Positions 11,336-24,827 are shown, numbered from the stretch's first letter. The stretch: 64,000 nucleotides of DNA from Ricinus communis (GCF_019578655.1 NC_063265.1:13302501-13366500); one strand, 5' to 3'. Program-made: numbers and translations. Notes: a model not told the origin generated them from the letters alone.

Positions 11336-13591
11336 CTGAAATGGGTAAAGGTGAAAAGAAGAATTAAGAATAAAAATGGAAAGAGGCATAGTTGACTTCA
11401 AAAAACAGCTCATAAGATAAGCGTACGACCGCATAATGAGGTATGGAGATTACAGGCATCTCTTTTTATTATTATTATATTAATTATCCAATTTTGATGT
11501 CTGAATTAAGACATTGGCATTAGGTCAAGGGGAGGAGAAAGGAAGAAGGTTCGTTATGTTAAGAACAAGCAGACAGGCTATCAAATTAAGATTTATTATT
11601 GTTTAACTCTTCATTATTGTTGTTATTATTGAAGGTTCTTTCTCCAAAGTCTTAAACGTGTTTTAAGGAAGATAATTAAAAAAAAAAAAAAACTATAACC
11701 CTTTTATATTTATATTTATTATTATTATTATTATTTTCTTCCAATTATACTTTGTGTTTATATATGCCCACATGCATACCTTCTCCAAGAATATATTGTC
11801 ATCCATGCATACAGACAATTAAATAATTAAAACTATAAATATTATTAAGCTCTCCTAACAACTACATTCAAGATATGTAATCATCTGAGTTCTTGATTTC
11901 TTTTTATTTTATTTTGTAAAACTTTTAATTTTAGCTATATACTTATTCCTTAATTACTTGTCAATTTTGTCCTTTTCTGCTTTACATGTAATATTAATAA
12001 TGATAATGAATATATAATACAATATTAATAAGACTTTGGGATATTATATGTTCCATCCAATGAATTTAATTATCTCCTCTTAATGTATAATATATACATC
12101 TCAGCAATTGCCTTATGGTCTGTCTTTGTAGACATTTCAAGAATGGGGTTGTGCAATAAATCCATAGCCTCAAGAAAGTTCAAATACAGATATGGCTGTT
12201 GTGTACAATTAAATTAAATAATGTCATATTAGGGTATATGCCAGTAACTTGTAATAATTCATCAGAATTTGTCTTCATTCAAGTATCAGAAATACATTGC
12301 TCATATATATATGTATAGAGAAAGAGGACAACTACATTATTGCAATTGTCGTCTTTACATATACACTACTTTACTTCCTGATATTATTTTGACTTTACCT
12401 TCTTGTACACAATCATAGCACTTGTGCAAGTCAGAAAATAAATGAGGAACATATCTTTCTATTTAATTAAATTGCTTGAATTTTGTTTTTTGGTTTCAAT
12501 TATGATAGATGTAATCAAGTTCATGGATGGAGATAAAACTCTAAATTCCAATGAACTTTTGACTGAGTAGTAACTTAAATCATCTCTTAAGTTGTGAATT
12601 TGAGGTTTCAAACCTCATTTGGAATTCATTTAACTAATCAGAATTTCAAACTCGACACTTTCTGCATTCTTAAATTTGATACCTCAATCTAAATGCTACT
12701 GGAAAATAAATTGTACAATTTGGAGGGTTTTCTTAGAGAAAGGGGGATACCCTAAATTCTATAATATGACCACTGCATCTTAATTATGAACCTCGCAGAA
12801 CAGTCCTGAATATTGGAAAATTACCCAAAAAGCAGAAAAGAAGAGAAGGATGAATATAAGACCGAAAGGTACACGAAGCAGAAACAGCTAGATAGAGCTA
12901 ATCAAGGAAGATTATTAAAAGAGAGGGTAGCAGAGAATTCAGTATTTTTCCACATATAAAACAAGACTCCAAAAGGTATTCAGATATAGCTTCTGCTGCT
13001 GCTATCACCAATTTAATGCAGTGTACTAAATTTGCTTGTCTTAACTAATTCTGGGCATTTCTTGTTTACAAAAATTCTATCCATTTCTAAATTCTTGTGA
13101 CTGATTTTGTATTAGGAATCTTAGGGTAGACTTGGTTCAGAAATGGGTATTGCTTAAAACTCAATACCAACTTTAAAAAGTTCCTAATTTTTATAATATC
13201 CTATTTGCAAAAATCATTAAATAAATAAATAAACATACTATATGTTTTGATTGTTATATTTGTCTGATGTTGGCTTCTCTGCGTCACTAAAACCATTTTT
13301 TACTTCAGTTCCTGAGTGTAGCAATTTTACTAGTTGAGTGATTCCATCAATGAAATATCTGCCAACGATAGTCCCCACCATTAGTACCATAATCATAAAT
13401 TCTCAAAAATTTGACACAAACTCAAAATTATTGGCAAATGCATTCTCTTCTTTCATGTGTTTTCATCAGAGCCGTCCATTGGGATGATGGAGCCCCTTTT
13501 TGGTGGTCCCCCATATTGCTGACATGGATTTAGTGACTAAAGAAGGAGGAAAAGAAAATATATTTCTCTTTTGCATAACTTGGAAAATCAT

Positions 13592-13598
13592 GTATAAA
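13592..13598 (+). promoter_or_regulatory. Putative TATA box of the MYB gene
   Basis: TATAAAA lies 282 bp before the MYB ATG. The 5' leader between them contains a CT-rich microsatellite at about 13714-13737, common in plant leaders, and several short upstream ORFs. Placement is by motif only. Confidence 0.4.
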
Positions 13599-13879
13599 AT
13601 TTGAATCCACAATCTTCAATCACCTTCTTGAATGTGACTTTTCTCCTTGAGGTTTCTCCTATTAATATTGATTCCCTACCAAGCTGCCACTTCATTTTCT
13701 CAACCTCCTTATCATTATCTCTCTCTCTCTTTCTCACTCTTCCAAGAATCCATTTTCAAAGCCTGTGCTCTTCTGTTGCTGACACAAAAAAACTTGCCAC
13801 TTTTGAAAAGTTCTCTCTTGATCTTGCCAGCATTGCAGCAGGTTTTTTTTTCTTCTTTTCTTTAGTTGGATATCCACAC

Positions 13880-15488
13880 ATGGGTAGGCATTCTTGCTGT
13901 TACAAACAGAAGTTAAGAAAAGGGTTGTGGTCACCTGAAGAAGATGAGAAGTTACTCAATTATATTACTAAGCATGGACATGGCTGTTGGAGCTCTGTCC
14001 CAAAACTAGCAGGTTTATACACTTCTTTTTGAAGTCCTTTTTTTCCGCTAGTACAATACATAATGCAACAAAGGTTGTCAGGATTTGTACTATATATGCC
14101 TCTTCCCTATCTTTTTACTTAATGATTGTTGCATGTTGTGTATATATCGGCAGGGTTGCAAAGGTGTGGAAAAAGTTGCAGGTTAAGGTGGATTAATTAC
14201 TTAAGGCCTGATTTGAAGAGAGGAGCATTTTCACAGCAAGAAGAGAACTTGATCATTGAACTCCATGCAGTTCTTGGCAACAGGTATATAATCTTGTTCT
14301 TTTTCTTTTGTTGTTGTTTAAAGATTTATTGTTTCATTTTTTTTTCCTTATATTAAGCTTATATTGATAATAAATTGTTGCAATTTCTTGGTTATTTGCT
14401 GCTTGTTTTATATCAGATGGTCTCAGATTGCAGCACAGTTGCCAGGAAGAACTGATAACGAGATAAAGAATTTATGGAATTCTTGTATTAAAAAGAAGCT
14501 GAGGCAAAGAGGCATTGACCCAAATACTCATAAACCTCTTTCTGAGGTTGAGAGTGATAAGGAGAAGCAGAATTCAAGTTGTAAGAATATAGAGAAATCA
14601 TCTCTTGTGTCTAATGAACTGAACCTGATTGAAGCAGCAGCAGTAGCAAATTCAAAACCATCTACTGCTATTTCTTCCAGTACAAAGATGACCTCTAATA
14701 ATGATAGCAGCAGCAACTTGACACCAACTCCACCAACTCAAGAATTCTTCTTGGATAGATTTGCTAATGCTACTTCTCATGAAAGCTCCACAACTACCAG
14801 TTGCAGGCCATCTGATTTGGTGGGGTATTTTCCTTTCCAGAAACTGAATTACAGGCCTAATATAAGTCTTTCGTCTGTCAATCCAGATTCTACCATCTGC
14901 TTTAATCCAAATTCCTCTTCTTCTGAAATGATTTCCGAGTTCAATTCCACACAAAATATTCTTCCATCCATATCAAGCTCAATCTTTCAAACTCCTATTC
15001 GTGTAAAGCCTTCAGTTAGTCTTCCATCAGAAAATCATTCTTGTGATGTGAATGGAGTTCAAAGTTGGGAAGCTAGTAGCTTCAGTAACAATAACGGCAG
15101 TAGCAGTAATGGAAGCACTAGTAGTATTGAGCTTCAGAACAACAGTTCCTTCTTCGAAAACAACACTTCCTTTTCTTGGGGGCTAGCCGATTGTGGAAAA
15201 TCCAGCCAAGAAGCTCATCTTCGCTCGCTCGAGAATGATGCAGAAGAGATCAAATGGTCTGAATACTTAAGTAGTACTCCATTTTTTCTTGGAACTGCAA
15301 TACAGAACCAAACATCTCAACCTATGTACAGCAATGAAGTTAAACCTGAAACACACTTCATAACACAAGGGTCGAGCACTAGTTGGCAACAAAATAATAA
15401 TCATCATCATCAACAAGCTTTACAGCCATCAGATATCTACACAAAGGATCTGCAAAGACTTGCAGTCGCTTTTGGACAAACTCTTTAG
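13880..15488 (+). CDS. MYB61: R2R3-MYB transcription factor, MYB61/MYB86/MYB50 group
   Basis: Exons 13880..14012 (133 nt), 14154..14283 (130 nt) and 14417..15488 give 444 residues; 133 and 130 nt are the classic first two exon sizes of this family. The protein opens [21 protein letters not shown]2 (about 14-62) and R3 (about 67-113) carry the regularly spaced Trp residues, and R3 contains [20 protein letters not shown]. The C-terminal region is Ser/Asn-rich and ends with [13 protein letters not shown], the signature tail of subgroup 13. Known members are nuclear activators linked to carbon allocation, lignin and xylem formation, stomatal aperture and seed mucilage. Position beside PIF3 agrees with MYB61 at At1g09540; its duplicates MYB86 and MYB50 sit in paralogous blocks, so one-to-one orthology is inference. 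Next gene on the right is convergent. Confidence 0.93.
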
Positions 15489-17324
15489 GTTGTGTTTAAT
15501 TAACATGTGCAGAGCCTAATTCAATTAAAGTCTTCTTTTTGTTCTTTTTCAGTTTGAGGGACGGATTGGCAAGAAAAACAAAAGAAAAAAAAAATGTCCT
15601 CTTTCTTCTACAGGTGTGTGCTATAGAATTTTTCTTTTGAGTTTTGTAAATGTGTCTGATACAAAAACAGTTGAGCCTTTTGTTACTAAATATTTGTGAT
15701 TTGAGCCAAATTATAGACTGTTATATGTTATTTTGGCCATTAAACACTGTAGCATTTCTGAATAAGGCTCATTCAGATACGGGTTCTTTTTCTTTTCCAT
15801 TCATATGGTTTAATACAATTATTTTCTTTTTAATTTTAATCCTAAGCGAAAAGAAATTCGCTTTATTATAAACTAATACTTATTTAACTGCTAAGAACCG
15901 CTGCTGCTGCTGATGCGATCAGCTCTATATATATTATTCAATTCAGAATAGAATTTAACAATAATCTCCGCCATTCCTTCGCCTTTTCCGAATTGAAAAT
16001 TCTGCAAGGATTTTTGACTATTTCAGCAACAAAAAGATACGAGAGTATCTTTTAGTTTTCTGGAATCCATATTAGCTTCAGTACCATCTATCCATCCTTT
16101 TCTGTATTCATATCCTTTTCAGAATTACTAATAAAAATTTCAATAACATGTATATGCTTTTGTATAATGCAAAACTCAAGGGACCATTATTCTTAAATGG
16201 GTGTCTATCACTGTCTCCTAGAGATATATATGGTTTCACTTTTTTGACAGCCTTCTTTAAGTCATTTCCCATTTTCCTTCAAGAGACAACCGTTGAAGAC
16301 AAGAAAATTATAGTTGTCCTTCTCTGGATTATATTACCTCCTCCATATCCAAAAGGTTTCTTCACATGCTTATTATTATTATTGCATAGTAAATTAAATA
16401 ATCAAAGTGAGAATAATTCAACTAATAGACCAGTAGTGGAGTGTCCACTGTCGTATTGTATGAGATGAAGAGTTTTAAAAAAAATAAAAATAAAAAACTA
16501 AGTCCAGTTCTAGTCAGTCGATAGAACTTGTGTATGTGACTTTCAGTCTGATAAGGGTCATACGTTTTTTCCTTCTTGCAAAGCTCTTGAGGGTACTGAC
16601 ATTATCTCAGAAGGGCAATGGTTGAAGCAACAAACTGCCAATTAAACACTATCTTTTTTAGGGCAACGAGGGTGAATTTTTTTGAAAAAGAAAAAATGTA
16701 CAGTATTGAATTATATAAGTTACGAAAAGGAATCCTGACCGTTGATCTTATTAGGACATTTTTCTGCAATGTCCTTGATGTGGGCCTGTTCTTTTACTTC
16801 TTCTGTGAAGAATAGTAAAAGGGGTCCCTCCAATATGGGCATCTTTTGATGGTGAAACTTTAACAGAGGAATTTTAGTATTTTCTTGCAAAAGCCAAGAG
16901 GATTATGCAGTGTATATTCAGCAGGAGAAAGTGAAATGAAAGCCACTATGTGTCTTCTATGTTTCATCTGTTAATTTTTTAGTGAAATATAATTACTCTT
17001 AAGAGTGAGAGTTCTTGGTTAGGTACATACCAAAGAGATGCAGTGTGTGAGTAGTATCTCGGGCAACATATTTATTTTCTTTTGTTCAATAAATACTGTC
17101 ACATTGTTGTTTCTTGTTTGCCATCATTTACTGGCTTTGTTTTTTACTGTTCTGACTTCATGTGCATTGAGTGGATGCTTTTATGGTCACCCTTATAATT
17201 ACCATTGCATGAAAATGTCTCTAATTATTTTTCATAATTATAAATTAGGAGTAGGCATATAAAATTATGTTCTATTTTCATTATTTGATAATTTTCAGTA
17301 TGTGATTTTTTTTAGATAAAAAGT

Positions 17325-17697
17325 TACATATAATTACAAATCCTGACAAAAAAATATTTTTATCGTTAAAAAGTTTTAATTGATAAGGATTTAGCCGTCT
17401 TTGCTTCGATCAACAATTATTATCATATTTTTCGTGTTTGATAATATAAATTTAGAATTTAGCAACTCAAAATGTCATTGTTTAGCTATTAAATCGAAAA
17501 TATCGAATCAATAACTTCTTTAAAATTACAATTTAATGGTCAAATATTGGAATTATGAGTTATCAAGCTACAAATTCATGTTATCAAATACAAATAATGT
17601 GATAATGATAGCCGATCGAAATAAAAGTAACTGGATTCTTGCAAATCGAAACTTTTTAAAGGTAAGATATTTTTTTATCACTTGTAATTACATATTT
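17325..17697. mobile_element. Fold-back (MITE-like) element, copy A
   Basis: The left half (17325 to about 17500) aligns imperfectly with the reverse complement of the right half (about 17520 to 17697). Shared landmarks are ATAATTACAA opposite TTGTAATTACAT, a run of A followed by ATATTTTTATC or its complement, and GTTTGATAATATAAATTT opposite its decayed complement. There is no coding capacity. A related element lies at 29668-30000. Long arms with little unique centre suggest a non-autonomous fold-back transposon; I could not define target-site duplications. Confidence 0.5.
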
Positions 17698-19974
17698 TTT
17701 ATTATTTGAAAAAAAAAATACACATACTAAAAATTGCCAAAATGATAAAATCACAAGATATTTTTATATATTTAACCCTATAAATTAAAATCAGTTAAGA
17801 GTTTAAATTCATATTCGAATCATTATCATTCTCGAGTTCAAATTTGAGAGAATATAAGTAATAAAAGAAAAAAGAAAGAATTATAAATCATGAAAATTCC
17901 CCGTAACAAGATTCTAATATATTAATGGTACATATCAAAAATTAATTAGTGGGTTACCATTTCTTTCTCTTGCATGCGACAAGAACCTTCATGTTTGTCC
18001 ATGTGCAGACATACCAAACGAATAGCCTTCTTCAAATTAATAAAAGAAAAGAATAAAAAGTTCAGTTCTCTTTCTTTACAAGAAACTCTTTATAGTTATT
18101 TATTCGTAAACCCCTTCAAACACATGTGATACAAATTATTGGGTCTTTCTATTGGGGACCTACAATCATGGGTGCAGAAAGAGCACAAAACAGCCATTGT
18201 TTTATATATAGAGAAATGGCAGGAAGTGAATTAGACGGCCAACAATGGGGTGGCAAAAGTTTTGATTCCAATTATATTTTTAAACTGACTTTCCTACAAT
18301 AGAAAATTAAAACCCTAATACAATCTTTACTTCTTAATTTTTCTTTTCACCCTTTCTTTTTCAATAAGCGTAACAATGATGGCGATGACGATGACAATGA
18401 TTAAGATACGCAAAATAGCATTATCAAGAACTCTTATATGTATGTCAGGAATTTCATAAACTTGGCATAATACAAGGGGATCATTAAGTCAAGGTGATTA
18501 AGACTAAGACACAAGTTTCAAATAAGATCTGATGGAGAGATTAGAGAAAGGCTGATGGGTAATATATTTATATAAATATAGTAGCATTTGCAATGAAAAG
18601 AAGGGTGAAATGTGGTCAAATGATTTTGTGATAGTGATATAAATGTCAGATGTAACTTTTTAATCAAGTTGATGGTTTAGACTAATTTTGTAAAACCAGT
18701 TTGCATTAGGGTATTATATATCAATTAACATGTCATCAAAAGAAGGGTGGTGGTGTCACATTCAACTTTTTGTGCTGGTGTCTGTGTTCTTTGCCTTTGT
18801 GTACACATCAACCTGTTATTGTTAACTTCATAATTCTGCAGTATAATTCGTTAGAGCAATTCCTTTTTTAATATTGGAAAGAAAGAAAAAAAAAAAAAAA
18901 AAAGAGACACCCAGATTTTAGAACTTGAAGATCTTTTAAATAAGAAATGAATGCCATGAAAATAATTTGAGAATGAAAAATGGGTATTTTTCAATTTTAC
19001 ATGATTGATAATGGCCTTCTAAATTCCCTAAATCAACTGTAGATAAGATACATTTAATATTTCCCTTATCCTTCTAAATTATTGTTGATTTATGTTGATT
19101 CTTATTGTACTGTATAGAGAAATCATAGAATCATTTTGGCACCCCTAAGGAATACATTACTTTAACTCCCAGAATAGGCATCTCATCATAACTAATCAAA
19201 AAGCCAATGATTAAGGAATCTCAGACTATAATCAGAGCTTCTGATTCTCAAATCTGCAATATATGTGAATTCAAGCAACTTGTTCCAATAAATATGAACT
19301 ATAATTTTTGTTTTTAGATTGAAAAAAAAAAAAGAAAGAAAGAGAGTTGAGAACATGGCAATTTGCATGATTAACAGAAAAATGTAACAAAAATAATATA
19401 ATTGAAATGAATGATAATTTATCACCTGGACATGACTCAGTGATCATGACTCTTTTTAGACCTTAGGGTGACAGGTTTAAGCTCCCTTTCTAGAAATGCT
19501 GGTTAAGGATCCTATTATAAAAGGAAAATAAAAGATCAAATGAAATTTTTGAAAATTGAAAATTGTTGTGGAGTCCTTTATTATCATAATTCAAGTTATT
19601 GGTATTTATGGCCTTTATCTTGGGTGATACCTAATGTCTATGAATATGGCACAATGCTTTTTATGTAATAAAAATAGTTGGAATATACTTATTTTGGACT
19701 TCAGAAGTACCTTTTTTTTTTCTTTCTTTTATAGTGATCAGTTACAAAGAATTTTCATTTTAATCCAATATGCAGTTTTTTTTAATCTATATGTATCCAA
19801 AATTAATCTAATTAATCTAAAATATAAACAACATGATTCTTACTAATGTTAAAATGCTATATCAAAAGTTAATAGAATTGAATGTTCAAGACCAGAACTT
19901 GAAACCTTAATTAAAGTTGTATATTAAGACCAGAACTCGAAGACTAGAAGAAGAAGAAGAAGATTATACAATCT

Positions 19975-20230
19975 TTTGATCACCACTGGTCACAATATGA
20001 ATCAAGGCTTGAGGGTCCAGAATCAAGTTACTGTGGGGACTTCCAATATTGCCGACCTAATTGAGCAAAGTTAATAACTCAACCTGCTGCATAGTTGCAG
20101 AAATTATTGGAAGGTCTCGAACACAATGCAATTCAACATGCAAATGTTAAGAAATTGGACCCAGAAAGAGATCGAGAAGAGATACTTGTGACATTATTGA
20201 AGGATAAATGGGATATAGCAACTTGAAAAG
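19975..20230 (+). pseudogene. Possible decayed coding fragment, unrecognised
   Basis: GC content rises and two plus-strand open stretches appear: one reading MNQGLRVQNQVTVGTSNIAD then a stop, and, in another frame from about 20098, one including VKKLDPERDREEILVTLLKD then a stop. The second has the charged, regular look of real protein. I do not recognise the source; it may be a gene fragment or a transposon gag remnant. Confidence 0.3.
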
Positions 20231-20904
20231 CCACCATGGCACCTACCAAGAAATTGACCAAACTTTCCATTGTACTAAGGACTCTCCTAAAGATTGGACC
20301 ACCCGATCTCAAATGAAAGATTTACAGGTTTACTCAGAACCCAAAAGGTAGTCACAACCTCAGTCACAGGAATGACATGAAACACTTGTTATTAATTATT
20401 TCACATCTTCTTTCCACTTTCATTGGATAATGACTTCTTTGTCTAGCTGTGATCAAGATCATATACTGTCGGTGTGGGCAGTTCGGTCCAAAATTCTGAG
20501 CTGTCCTACCTCAATCCTCAAACAAAATGTCAATTGGGCACTACACAAGATAGCAATAAGCACTAACATACAAAACATGGACTTAAATTGATTTATCATA
20601 AATAGAATAAAATAGAATAAAAGTGATTTATCATACTTCTCTGAAAATAGAATAAAATAGAATACCATTTGATATTTTGAAGACAACAAAAAACTACTGC
20701 AACTTGCTATGCACAAGAAGTGCTACAACAATGCTTTAAGGCTTGCCAATGAATTTGCATTTCTCAGCAACCTTGGTTCTTATTGTCTTATGTAAATTTT
20801 CATTGAATTGCAGAGTTTCTTTTCCAATAATAATGGGAAGATATATCAGGGAACTTTAAATAAGATGACTATGTAAGCTAACCCTATTGCTTAAATAATT
20901 TGGT

Positions 20905-23900
20905 TCATCTGAAAACCAGATTGTGGCAGGTGTTGTCACATGGATAGGGGCAATCGATCAGCTTCACTCCTGACCGATCAAAATACCAATCTCCAACAGC
21001 AATTGCAACTGCCTGCACATTTCAATCATGAAATTTGATTTTACAATACTTTACTTTCCTTAACTGTAAAACAATTTTTAGTAAAGCACATGGACAGATG
21101 TCGAAATGCAAGAAAGGTATATGCATACCTTATTTCCAATAACAGGAGAATCATCGGCAAACCATGTATCCTGCCTCTCTGATTGGCAGTGAGCAAAACA
21201 TGAATTTATAAACAATCCATTTTGTTTTGACATCGAGAAGCCTCTTATTGCACGCAGCATTTGATTTCTAAATCCTGTTCCAAAGATACAAGAAAGTAAT
21301 GCCCTGCTAAGTATGCGTAATTCATTTGTTGTGTTTCCTAGATTTTGCAAGTCAAAGTTCTATTATTTATGAAATTACCTTGCAGAAATTGGATCTGGGG
21401 TGCAGAACATTTTGCATGGTTCTTTCTGCATTCATTCCAATAGCCATGGGGATCGGCAGATGGTGGAGCTAAGCTTGATTGTATCTGATTTCACATGGTA
21501 GAAAAGAGTCAATAATCTTTTCAAGTCTTTCCGCACAAATAAGTTAGATTATGTTCTTTGTTAGTCATACATTACAGCACTATTCTCTTGCAATCATTCC
21601 TACATATGACTCCTTAGATATATAGACTATGCCATGAAGGAGAGGATAACTACCTGCCATGAATCGTAGGCTGCATTAAGAATGAACAATGGAGTTTTTA
21701 CATTGCCGATTATGTTCTGGGGGAAGAAGCACTGGAAGAAGAGAAAAGTACAGAAGCAAAGTGAATAACACAGTTACATGGGCATGATGTCTGAGAAAAA
21801 TAAAGATAAGAAAGATGAGAGTAAACAAGAAAACGAAGAAATTACCGAAGTTGGATCAAGGTGGTTAGTGCATATACGAGGCAGGTTATTCTGTACCCCC
21901 TGTGATAAATATGAAAATCTACTTAAGCATGCAGTGCCAGAAATTTAATCAAAACAGTTACAAAGTTCTATTATTCATATTACCTGCAAACCCACCACAC
22001 CACTGTACATATTCCTCAGGGTGCGGCCACCAGAAACATCAACTCTGGAATATAAAAAGAAGAGCCAAGGGGCAATTGAGATACTAAGTAAGTCGACAAA
22101 TAAACACAACTAGTGAAAGAAACAAAGCAGAATGTCTAAGTAAGCGGACATTACGCGTCAAGGAATAAACCAGCATCACTCAGGCACTTGACTCTAGTTC
22201 TTCTGGGAAATAAGTTCCTAAATTCATCACAATGTAAAATAGAAGCCAAACCCCCAGCAGAGCACCCAGAAAGAAGAGCCTGAAGTACAGAAGCAACAAA
22301 AATAAGAGACTCAAAATGGGAAGGTTAAAAAAGAGATTGAAAGCTTGAAAAAGATCTAACCTGGTTGGCATAACGCATTCCCTTTGACATTAAATCTTGC
22401 ATTGCAGCTAACCATATGCGTTGTCCTCTAAATTGCAGCTGTGCAGCCTACATGCATAGCCATTTGATTGTATCCTATGGTTGTTTAGAATTTTCTAACT
22501 AAATCATGTAGATGGCGGAAGAGTAGATTCAGGACACAATACAATACCCACCTTATTTTCATTATCTCCAGAAAAAGAGGCACCATCACAGTAACGGAGT
22601 TTTACTCTGTTCCAGTTGAAAAAATCTGCAATACAGAACCAAATACAATGAATAAAGCTTAAGGACTAAAATCAAGAATTTGATAAAGAATTTCATTTAG
22701 ATTGAGAATCAAACTAGACCAGGATTTTCTTGAGGCTTATTGCTTAGGATTCCCGTAAAGGCCAACTGCTTTTCCATGTATTTCGATGAACCACGCCGAG
22801 TTTTTTTGCGGTAAACACAATTTCTAATGTTATTACACCATCCTCCACCCTACACAAGATTTTTTACAAAGTCATGTTCTCAATCAGGACATTGTTAATG
22901 AAAAGGATCTATCAGAGTTGCACAACCACTTCAATAAGCAGACGGGCTGCATAACGAAAAACAATTGTACTAGTTTTAGGACAGTAGATTTTAAAGAGAG
23001 AGGTTAAAGCTATAATACTGCATCTAAAACATAATTTGAAGAGTTCAGACTCCTTGATCCAACTACAAAAGGCAGAAAAATCGTATATGAACACTCGCAA
23101 TTTTTTTGTATAGTTATCGATCTAAAACTACCCAATGGCTGGAAACAAGACACTGCTATCGAGTTGCATTACTTTACATTGTTAACAATTGGCACAAAGG
23201 CTTTGCTGGTGTAGATTAAGACAAAAGATTACTAAAAAATACATTAGTTATCTTATCCTTAACAGCAGGGTACCCGATCCTTGTGAGAAATTCAATCCCA
23301 ATTAAGAAACGCAGGCATGACATTTGAATCATGTTAAACCAGAAACAGAAATTATATGAGATGCTTTAGTATTAAATATGAGAGACAAACCTCCAATTGA
23401 ATGAGCCAGCTATTTGCTCCTGAACCATATCCACGATGCAAATGATAGCCAGGCAATGTGCCATCCAAACAAACTGTAGAGATTGAAAACCACGTATATA
23501 GCTGATTATGACAATATATCACATAAGACAAACTTCATTGTATACACAATATCAAATATCTCATGTCACTGTTGCTAGAAACTTACAATAACATTAACTA
23601 AGCCAATCTAATTGCAAAAAAAATAAAAAATCAAACATCTCACGTCCCTATTGACAAAGACGAACACTGGGGACTGCTTATCATAATTTAAAAATCATCA
23701 TGTTCACATCTTTCTAACTGAGAGACGGAGAAGGACGATGAAGTAAAGAAGATGGGGAAGGTATAAGCATAGCATCATCAAATAGAACAAACACTAATGC
23801 AAAAATTCGGATTAACTGCTATACTTAGTAAATAACACAAAATACTACCAAAAGAAAAAGAAAGAAATAAGTGAAAGAAAAAACAACAAAGAATACATCA

Positions 23901-24510
23901 ATAGAACAAAATGTCTCACTCTTACCAATGAGCCAACTTAGGGCAAAACGATTGGACAGAAAGGAATAACAAAGAAACTTTGCTGCAATACTGTAATAAA
24001 TATCTACCCAGATTTAAAAATCAATTTCGTTTGAAAAAAAAAAAAGTAATAATTCTCTGCAAATAGGGCCCTCTATTTCTGCTTTTGTTTTATTGAAAAT
24101 AACAAAAATATTTTAAAAAAAAAAACAAATCTAAAAAATAAGAACCCAGAAACAAGCAGCAAATTTATTCAAAGGATGTGACGATGTAATCCGTTATTCT
24201 ATAAACATTGAATCAAATCCACAGCAAAAGAAAAAAGTACAGGTACCAAAAACAAACAAATGAAGATTTAACATAATTATAACAATGAGAGGTAGAACTA
24301 CGTACCAGCTCCTCTAGCACCAGCACTTCGAATGAGAGTAAGTCCTACCATCAAAGCATTATTAAAAACCAAGGATTCATTAAAATAACCTTCATCACTG
24401 GCAACTCCAGTGTACAGTATTTCTGGCTCAGTCTCATTCAGTTCCAACCCAGTTGCCCATTTCCCAATAACACTTACCATAACAAACATAACCCACAAAA
24501 GCTTCCCCAT
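20905..24510 (-). CDS. Pectin acetylesterase (CE13 family)
   Basis: Twelve exons fit in phase: 24306..24510, 23391..23473, 22720..22849, 22552..22625, 22361..22447, 22155..22279, 21984..22044, 21846..21899, 21654..21731, 21379..21484, 21129..21274 and 20905..21012, giving 418 residues, typical for the family. The start [16 protein letters not shown] begins a signal peptide; an upstream in-frame ATG is ignored because it would precede the hydrophobic stretch with a charged segment. The nucleophile motif SGCSAGG puts Ser near 200; Asp about 296 (NAAYDSW) and His about 363 (SCFAHCQ) complete the expected Ser-Asp-His triad. LEGGGWCN is the family's oxyanion-side motif. The enzyme is secreted and removes acetyl groups from wall pectin. 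All catalytic residues are present, so it should be active. Corresponds in position to At1g09550 and At5g26670. Confidence 0.94.
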
Positions 24511-24748
24511 TTTTATCTCTTTCTCTTTCTCTCTCTCTCTCAAATCTTGAAAAAAGTTTTAAACTTTGGCTTTAACACTCTCAAGAATTTGCTGGCATTA
24601 TCAGTAAAGTGTGGCACTTTCTTCAAATCTGCATGTATTTAAGCTAGTAAGCTAAATATAGAAAAGTTTCTCTAACTCTGATGAAATAAATTAGTGAAAT
24701 CTGAAATCTAGAAAGAGAAACAAACAAAATTTAGAGAGAGAAAAGACA

Positions 24749-24768
24749 GAGAGAGAGAGAGAGAGAGA
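24749..24768. repeat. (GA)10 microsatellite in the PAE leader
   Basis: Ten uninterrupted GA dinucleotides. On the transcribed strand it is a CT tract in the 5' leader, a common location in plant genes. Confidence 0.9.
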
Positions 24769-24819
24769 CTGTGTGTTGAGCTGTTTTGCAAAGCACAGAA
24801 TTTGCCGGGCTTTTTAAGG

Positions 24820-24827
24820 TTTATATA
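24820..24827 (-). promoter_or_regulatory. TATA box of the pectin acetylesterase gene
   Basis: TATATAAA on the minus strand, about 310 bp before the ATG. The leader between them contains a (GA)10 microsatellite (24749-24768, read as TC on the transcript) and further CT-rich sequence next to the start codon. Confidence 0.55.

Larger units (their letters stand above)
6861..13590. other. Intergenic region between divergent genes
   Basis: About 6.7 kb between the divergent acidic-repeat gene and the MYB gene. It is mostly AT-rich with homopolymers and short tandem repeats. Three parts stand out: a GC-richer segment with repeated TGGGCC/GGCCCA at 6890-7260, a GC-richer island at 8750-8940 with a 69-residue minus-strand ORF, and a pyrimidine-rich tract near 10270. 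ORFs in it (for example 162 residues at 7204-7692) match nothing I recognise. Some of the right half probably serves as the MYB promoter. Confidence 0.5.
15489..20904. other. Convergent intergenic region with repeats and a decayed coding fragment
   Basis: 5.4 kb between the ends of the MYB and pectin acetylesterase genes. It contains the MYB 3' UTR, an imperfect fold-back element (about 17325-17697), tRNA-like stretches (about 16491-16560 and 19428-19500) and a possible coding relic (about 19975-20230). The remainder is AT-rich with no recognisable gene. Confidence 0.5.

Noticed and set aside
13601..14032. 143-residue ORF overlapping the first MYB exon
   Set aside because: It is the 5' leader read through in frame into the MYB. 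The family start MGRHSCC at 13880 and the 133-nt first exon size fix the true start.
24511..24543. Earlier in-frame ATG for pectin acetylesterase (MREREKEKEIK)
   Set aside because: It would put a highly charged stretch before the signal peptide and falls in the CT-repeat leader; the second ATG gives a normal secretory start.
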